Shown here one piece after another: positions 59,518 through 64,000 of a stretch of 64,000 nucleotides of DNA. Location: positions 124,001 to 188,000 of the forward strand of contig NZ_QEXM01000042.1 in NCBI RefSeq assembly GCF_004127445.1. Reading direction: 5' to 3'. The notes below the pieces were generated by a model. It saw only the letters and a program-made list of their open reading frames with translations. It did not search any database and was not told where the DNA came from. The position numbers were made by a program, and so were the translations under genes. Every line of letters begins with the position of its first letter. Position 1 is the stretch's first letter. The DNA comes from Streptomyces alfalfae. Its GTDB lineage: Bacteria > Actinomycetota > Actinomycetes > Streptomycetales > Streptomycetaceae.

Positions 59518-61920
59518 CTACGCCGGTACGCGGCGGTCCACCCAGCGGTAGATGAGCTCGATGGCCAGTGAGGCCACCGCCGCGATGGCGACCGCCGCCC
59601 ACGGCATCACCGTGCCCACCAGCTTCAGCTGGAAGAAGTCCTGGAGCCAGGGCACGGTCAGCACGAGCAGGAAGCCGAGACCCATCAGGCCGATCAGGCC
59701 GAGCCGCCACCATGTGTAGGGGCGGGCGATGATCGCGAGCACCCACATGGCGATCAGGAACAGCGCCAGGGTCGCCGCGCTGGTCTCGGCTTCCCGCGCG
59801 CCCGCGCCTTCGTAGTGGTGCATGGCGAGCAGGTACGTCACGAAGGTGGCGATGCCCGCGATGACGCCGCCCGGGATCGCGTACCGCATGACCCTGCGGA
59901 CGAAGTGCGGCTTCGCGCGCTCCTTGTTCGGGGCGAGGGCGAGGAAGAAGGCCGGGACGCCGATCGTCAGGGTCGACAGGAGCGTCAGGTGGCGGGGCAG
60001 GAAGATGTACTCCACCTGGGCGCAGACCACGAGCAGCGCGATGATCACTGAGTAGACCGTCTTGACCAGGAACAGCGTGGCGACGCGCGTGATGTTGCCG
60101 ATCACGCGGCGGCCCTCGGCGACGACGGAGGGCAGCGTCGCGAAGCTGTTGTTCAGGAGCACGATCTGGGCGACCGCCCGCGTGGCCTCCGAGCCCGAGC
60201 CCATCGAGACGCCGATGTCGGCGTCCTTGAGGGCCAGGACGTCGTTGACACCGTCGCCCGTCATCGCGACCGTGTGGCCGCGCGACTGGAGGGCGCCCAC
60301 CATGTCGCGCTTCTGCTGCGGGGTGACGCGGCCGAAGACGGCGTGGTCGTCCAGGGCCTCGCCCATGGCGTCGCGCTCGGCGGGCAGCTTGCGGGCGTCC
60401 ACGGTGCTCTCGGCGCCCGGCAGGCCGAGCTTGGCCGCGACCGCGCCCACCGAGACGGCGTTGTCGCCGGAGATGACCTTGGCGCGGACGTCCTGCTCCT
60501 CGAAGTAGCGCAGGGTGTCGGCGGCGTCCGGGCGCAGCCGCTGCTCCAGGACGACGAGCGCGGTGGCGTGCGCCCCGGCGGCGACGTCGGAGTCGTCGAG
60601 GTCGCCGGAGGCGCGGGCCAGGAGCAGCACGCGCAGGCCCTGCTCGTTGAGCTCCTCGACCTCGGCGAGGACGGGGTCGTCCTCGGGCAGCAGCACGTCG
60701 GGCGCGCCGAGGAGCCAGACGGAGGTGGTGCCGTCGGCCTCGCTGAACGCGGCGCCGCTGTACTTGCGGGCGGAGGAGAACGGCATGGACTGCGTGCAGC
60801 GCCAGTCCGCGCGTGCCGCGTAGGCGTCGAGGATGGCCTGGAGCGAGGCGTTCGGCCGGGGGTCCGACTCGCCGAGGGCGCCGAGGACCTCGCGTATGTG
60901 GTCCTCGTCGGCGTCGTTCAGCGGGCGCAGCTCGGTGACGTCCATGCCGCCCTCGGTGAGGGTGCCGGTCTTGTCCAGGCAGACGGTGTCGACGCGGGCC
61001 AGGCCCTCGATGGCCGGGAGTTCCTGGACGAGGCACTGCTTCCTGCCGAGCCGGATGACGCCGATCGCGAAGGCCACGGAGGTCAGCAGGACCAGGCCCT
61101 CGGGGATCATCGGGACGATGCCGCCGACGGTGTAGGCGACGGACTCGCTGAAGTCGTCGTTCTTGACGACGAGCTGGGAGATGACGAGCCCGATGGAGGT
61201 CGGCACCATCAGCCACGTCACGTACTTCAGGATCGTGGAGATGCCGGAGCGCAGCTCGGAGTGGACGAGGGTGAAGCGGGAGGCCTCCTCGGCGAGCTGT
61301 GCCGCGTACGCCTCGCGGCCGACCTTGGTGGCGGTGAAGGCGCCGCCGCCCGCGACGACGAACGACCCGGACATCATCTTGTCGCCCGGCTTCTTGACGA
61401 CCGGGTCGGCCTCGCCGGTCAGGAGTGATTCGTCGACCTCAAGGCTGTCGGCCTCGACGGTCTCGCCGTCGACCATGATCTTGTCGCCGGGGCCCAGCTC
61501 CACGAGGTCGCCGAGGACGATCTCGGAGGTGGAGACCTCCGTCGCGCGGCCGTCGCGCCGCACGGTCGGCTTGGCCTCGCCGAGGACCGCGAGGCTGTCC
61601 AGGGTCTTCTTGGCCCGCCACTCCTGGATGATGCCGATGGCGGTGTTGGCGACGATCACGAAGCCGAAGAGGCTGTCCTGGATCGGCGCCACGAAGAGCA
61701 TGATCACCCAGAGCACGCCGATGATCGCGTTGAAGCGGGTGAAGACGTTGGCCCGGATGATCTCGCCGAGGGAGCGGGAGCTGCGGACCGGCACGTCGTT
61801 GACCTCGCCGCGCTCGACCCGTTCGGCGACCTCGGCGGTGGTGAGGCCGGTGGCCCGGCTCACCGGGGGAGGCACCGGGTGGACGGGGTCGAGCTCGGCG
61901 CCCGCGTCGATATGCGTCAT
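59518..61920 (-). CDS. CtpE-like P-type ATPase (probable calcium pump)
   Basis: 800 residues. Actuator motif DESLLTGEADPVVKKPGDK, phosphorylation motif CLDKTGTLTEGGMDV near residue 315, hinge MTGDGVNDVLALKDADIGVSMGSGSEATR, and 10 predicted membrane helices. Helix 4 has VPMIPEGLVLL, the PEGL motif, and not CPC, so it is not a heavy-metal pump. Residues 25-290 agree closely with mycobacterial CtpE, a calcium importer ATPase. ATG at 61920 with TACCGT seven bases upstream, leaderless. It lies downstream of the DUF2530 gene. Confidence 0.92.
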   Translation of the reverse strand: MTHIDAGAELDPVHPVPPPVSRATGLTTAEVAERVERGEVNDVPVRSSRSLGEIIRANVFTRFNAIIGVLWVIMLFVAPIQDSLFGFVIVANTAIGIIQEWRAKKTLDSLAVLGEAKPTVRRDGRATEVSTSEIVLGDLVELGPGDKIMVDGETVEADSLEVDESLLTGEADPVVKKPGDKMMSGSFVVAGGGAFTATKVGREAYAAQLAEEASRFTLVHSELRSGISTILKYVTWLMVPTSIGLVISQLVVKNDDFSESVAYTVGGIVPMIPEGLVLLTSVAFAIGVIRLGRKQCLVQELPAIEGLARVDTVCLDKTGTLTEGGMDVTELRPLNDADEDHIREVLGALGESDPRPNASLQAILDAYAARADWRCTQSMPFSSARKYSGAAFSEADGTTSVWLLGAPDVLLPEDDPVLAEVEELNEQGLRVLLLARASGDLDDSDVAAGAHATALVVLEQRLRPDAADTLRYFEEQDVRAKVISGDNAVSVGAVAAKLGLPGAESTVDARKLPAERDAMGEALDDHAVFGRVTPQQKRDMVGALQSRGHTVAMTGDGVNDVLALKDADIGVSMGSGSEATRAVAQIVLLNNSFATLPSVVAEGRRVIGNITRVATLFLVKTVYSVIIALLVVCAQVEYIFLPRHLTLLSTLTIGVPAFFLALAPNKERAKPHFVRRVMRYAIPGGVIAGIATFVTYLLAMHHYEGAGAREAETSAATLALFLIAMWVLAIIARPYTWWRLGLIGLMGLGFLLVLTVPWLQDFFQLKLVGTVMPWAAVAIAAVASLAIELIYRWVDRRVPA

Positions 61921-62039
61921 GCCTTCGACGGTAAGTGCCCCCGTGGGCGTTCACCCCCCGAGTGCCGGAAAGATCCGACCACGGTAGGACGTGCGCCGTC
62001 CCGGTACCGTCCCGTGGTCGTACGGACTGGCGCGACGGA

Positions 62040-62297
62040 CTAGCGCGGCTCGGCGGCCTTCGCCCGCTTGATCGCGGCGTCGCGTCCGCGGACGTACCAG
62101 ATGCCGATGAGGCCGAGGCCGCCGCCGGCCAGGCAGGTCCACACCCACCAGGTGGCGTCGCGGTCGTCGAACCAGCCGTAGAAGGGGAGCTGCGCCAGGA
62201 AGAGGACGAACCAGAGGATCGTGCCGCCCGTGATGGTGGCGACCACGGGGCCCTCAAGGGGCTCCGGCGCCTCGTGCTTAGGGGTCCACTTCGCCAT
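62040..62297 (-). CDS. DUF2530 small membrane protein
   Basis: 85 residues, two membrane helices (GPVVATITGGTILWFVLFLAQLPFYGWF and WWVWTCLAGGGLGLIGIWYV) followed by a basic RGRDAAIKRAKAAEPR tail. It matches the actinobacterial DUF2530 pattern. ATG at 62297 with TAAGGT (62304-62309) six bases upstream, leaderless. Divergent from the NCS2 permease. Function unknown. Confidence 0.85.
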   Translation of the reverse strand: MAKWTPKHEAPEPLEGPVVATITGGTILWFVLFLAQLPFYGWFDDRDATWWVWTCLAGGGLGLIGIWYVRGRDAAIKRAKAAEPR

Positions 62298-62384
62298 GCG
62301 TACACCTTACGAGGCGGGGCCCCGGTCCCTTACACCCGTTGTCCCGCAAGGGTCTACGCGCGGAGATAGCGATTTCGGCTTCAT

Positions 62385-62395
62385 GTATTCATACT
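62385..62395. promoter_or_regulatory. AT-rich operator candidate upstream of the NCS2 permease
   Basis: GTATTCATACT: GTAT-TC-ATAC palindrome followed by T, identical over 11 bases to the padR upstream palindrome (3525-3535). It lies about 110 bp before the permease start in an AT-rich island of the divergent gap. Confidence 0.4.
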
Positions 62396-62501
62396 GAAAC
62401 CGCTCATTAATGGCCGATTGCTTTCGTACGAATGTACTGAAGGTTCGAGTTCCTTCAAGCTCGGCACACCGCCTTCCCCACCCCAGGTCATGAGGTTTTC
62501 C

Positions 62502-63956
62502 ATGTCTTCCTCGGCCAGCGCTCCGGTCGACGCCCGCAAAGAGCCGCCGAAAGCCCCGCACAACGGCCTCGACGCCTTCTTCAAGATCTCGGAGCGCGGC
62601 TCGACCCTGGCCAGGGAGGTCCGCGGCGGCTTCGCCACCTTCTTCGCGATGGCCTACATCGTCGTGCTGAACCCGATCATCCTGGGCGGCGCGAAGGACA
62701 TGTACGGCCACCAGCTGGACAACAAGCAGCTGGTCACCGCCACCGTCCTCACCGCCGCCTTCACCACCCTGCTCATGGGCGTCATCGGCAACGTCCCCAT
62801 CGCGCTCGCCGCGGGCCTCGGCGTCAACACCGTCGTCGCCCTGCAGCTCGCCCCGCGCATGTCCTGGCCCGACGCCATGGGCATGGTCGTCCTCGCCGGT
62901 TTCGTCGTGATGCTGCTCGTCGCGACCGGCCTGCGGGAACGCGTGATGAGCGCCGTGCCGCTCGGCCTGCGCAAGGGCATCGCGATCGGCATCGGCCTCT
63001 TCATCATGATGATCGGCCTCGTCGACTCCGGCTTCGTCTCGCGCATGCCGGACGCCGCGCAGACCACGGTCCCGCTCCAGCTCGGCGGCGACGGCCACCT
63101 CAACGGCTGGCCCGTCCTGGTCTTCGTGCTCGGCGTGCTGCTCACCCTCGCGCTGCTCGTGCGCAAGGTGCCGGGCGCGATCCTGCTCAGCATCGTCGTC
63201 ATGACGGTCGTCGCGATGGTCATCCACGCGGTCGCCGGCCTGAAGCCCGCCGTGTGGGGCCTGACCAGCCCGGAGTGGCCCGGCAACCCCGTCTCGACGC
63301 CCGACTTCGGGCTCGTCGGCCAGATCAGCCTCTTCGGCGGCTTCGAGAAGGTCGGCGTCCTGACCGGCGTCCTCTTCGTCTTCACCGTGCTGCTCTCGTG
63401 CTTCTTCGATGCCATGGGCACGATCATGGGCATCGGCGACGAGGCCGAGCTGACCGACGCCGACGGCAACATGCCCGGCATCAACAAGGTGCTCTTCGTC
63501 GACGGCATCGCCGTCGCCGCGGGCGGCGCCTCCTCCGCCTCCGCCACCACCTGCTTCGTGGAGTCCACGGCGGGCGTCGGCGAGGGCGCGCGCACCGGCT
63601 TCGCGAACGTCGTCACCGGCGGGCTCTTCGCCGTGGCGCTCTTCCTCACCCCGCTCGCCACGATGGTCCCGTCCCAGGCGGCCACGCCCGCGCTGCTCGC
63701 GGTCGGCTTCCTGATCCTGTCCGGCTCCATCCGCGAGATCGACTGGGCGGATCACACCATCGCCATCCCCGCGTTCGTGACGATGCTGATGATGCCGTTC
63801 ACGTACTCGATCACCAACGGCATCGGCATGGGCTTCGTCACCTTCACCGTGCTGCGCCTCGCCGCCGGTCGCGCGCGCGAGGTGCCGGTCGCGATGTACG
63901 TGGTGTCGGCGGTCTTCGCCTTCTACTACCTGATGCCGGCGCTGAACCTGACCTAA
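62502..63956 (+). CDS. NCS2-family purine permease (AzgA-like)
   Basis: 484 residues, 12-14 predicted membrane helices. AzgA-subgroup signatures: STLAREVRGGFATFFAMAYIVVLNP at helix 1, IALAAGLGVNTVVALQL (re-entrant loop), FVFTVLLSCFFDAMGTIMGIGDEA (helix 8 region), and SSASATTCFVESTAGVGEGARTG (helix 10 substrate loop). It carries hypoxanthine, guanine or adenine by proton symport. The substrate is not separable by eye. ATG at 62502 with GAGG six bases upstream. An ATG at 62490 is possible. No purine riboswitch was seen. Confidence 0.93.
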   Translation: MSSSASAPVDARKEPPKAPHNGLDAFFKISERGSTLAREVRGGFATFFAMAYIVVLNPIILGGAKDMYGHQLDNKQLVTATVLTAAFTTLLMGVIGNVPIALAAGLGVNTVVALQLAPRMSWPDAMGMVVLAGFVVMLLVATGLRERVMSAVPLGLRKGIAIGIGLFIMMIGLVDSGFVSRMPDAAQTTVPLQLGGDGHLNGWPVLVFVLGVLLTLALLVRKVPGAILLSIVVMTVVAMVIHAVAGLKPAVWGLTSPEWPGNPVSTPDFGLVGQISLFGGFEKVGVLTGVLFVFTVLLSCFFDAMGTIMGIGDEAELTDADGNMPGINKVLFVDGIAVAAGGASSASATTCFVESTAGVGEGARTGFANVVTGGLFAVALFLTPLATMVPSQAATPALLAVGFLILSGSIREIDWADHTIAIPAFVTMLMMPFTYSITNGIGMGFVTFTVLRLAAGRAREVPVAMYVVSAVFAFYYLMPALNLT

Positions 63957-63967
63957 CCGTCCCCGCC

Positions 63968-63991
63968 GAGCGGGCCCCGCGGGGCCCGCTC
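63968..63991 (+). terminator. Perfect 24 bp palindrome after the NCS2 gene
   Basis: GAGCGGGCCCCG followed directly by its complement CGGGGCCCGCTC, 11 bp past the stop codon. It forms a very GC-rich stem without a U-run, a common Streptomyces terminator type. Confidence 0.75.
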
Positions 63992-64000
63992 ACCCGCCGA

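Noticed and set aside
62298..62501. Purine or other riboswitch before the NCS2 permease
   Set aside because: None of the conserved purine or PRPP/guanidine aptamer cores could be found. Only an AT-rich promoter-like island is present.

Overview
The window is about 72-73 % GC with strong third-position G/C bias, GTG starts, many leaderless genes and actinobacterial marker families (DUF3027, DUF397/DUF5753, DUF2771, MqnB/MqnD, mycothiol-type DinB proteins, actinobacterial XPB and HelD). It is a chromosomal segment of a Streptomyces. From memory, gene order resembles the S. coelicolor region from about SCO4277 (terD) through cdgB, nagA/nagK, otsA/otsB, thrC and groEL2 to murQ/murR and mqnB/mqnD. 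This synteny was not checked by a search. No rRNA, tRNA, CRISPR array or intact insertion sequence was seen.

Layout. 1-5.6 kb: end of a GlcG/HbpS-type protein, a secreted M1 peptidase, a PadR regulator coupled to a membrane protein, TerD, the ribosome-rescue factor ArfB and a flavin reductase. 5.6-8.7 kb: a GAF-PAS-GGDEF diguanylate cyclase (CdgB type) behind a Crp-like site, and a membrane-anchored carbohydrate-binding-like protein. 8.7-15.6 kb: an amino-sugar block with aldolase, PfkB kinase, NagA, NagK, an AgaS-like SIS protein and a divergent sugar-binding lipoprotein, with two DasR-type (dre) sites. 15.6-19.4 kb: DUF3263, OtsB, OtsA and a glucosyl-3-phosphoglycerate synthase. 19.5-24.1 kb: SAM-I riboswitch and plant-type threonine synthase, a CysO-like sulfur carrier, a cold-shock protein, and GroEL behind tandem CIRCE operators. 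24.2-27.6 kb: an accessory-looking block (trypsin-like protease, DUF397 triplet protein, XRE/DUF5753 regulator, two small ORFs, Uma2-type nuclease).

27.6-34.2 kb: MurQ/MurR, small DUF proteins, an MFS carrier, a mycothiol-type/GNAT fusion, an HD protein and a second mycothiol-type protein. 34.2-39.1 kb: a copper locus (secreted HxHP protein, divergent CopA, three CsoR-type boxes), then CutC with its own dre-like site, and a DUF2165 protein. 39.1-46 kb: three helicase-related genes (HelD, a WYL-ended helicase-associated protein, XPB). 46-51.5 kb: GT87 mannosyltransferase, small membrane proteins, HAD phosphatase, a tailed cold-shock protein and the futalosine genes mqnD/mqnB. 51.5-64 kb: DUF2771, an MFS-like protein, DUF3027, a large sacsin-type GHKL ATPase, a secreted protein, a CtpE-like P-type ATPase, DUF2530 and an NCS2 purine permease.

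How parts fit. The 8.7-15.6 kb block encodes every step from an N-acetylhexosamine to triose phosphates. The same dre core reappears in front of cutC, which links CutC to amino-sugar control. MurQ/MurR add cell-wall amino-sugar recycling. Trehalose and glucosylglycerate genes form a compatible-solute block. At least sixteen genes have a TAnnnT-like -10 box 6-7 nt before the start codon, consistent with leaderless mRNAs, and this settles several starts. Intergenic gaps carry two families of dispersed hairpin repeats.
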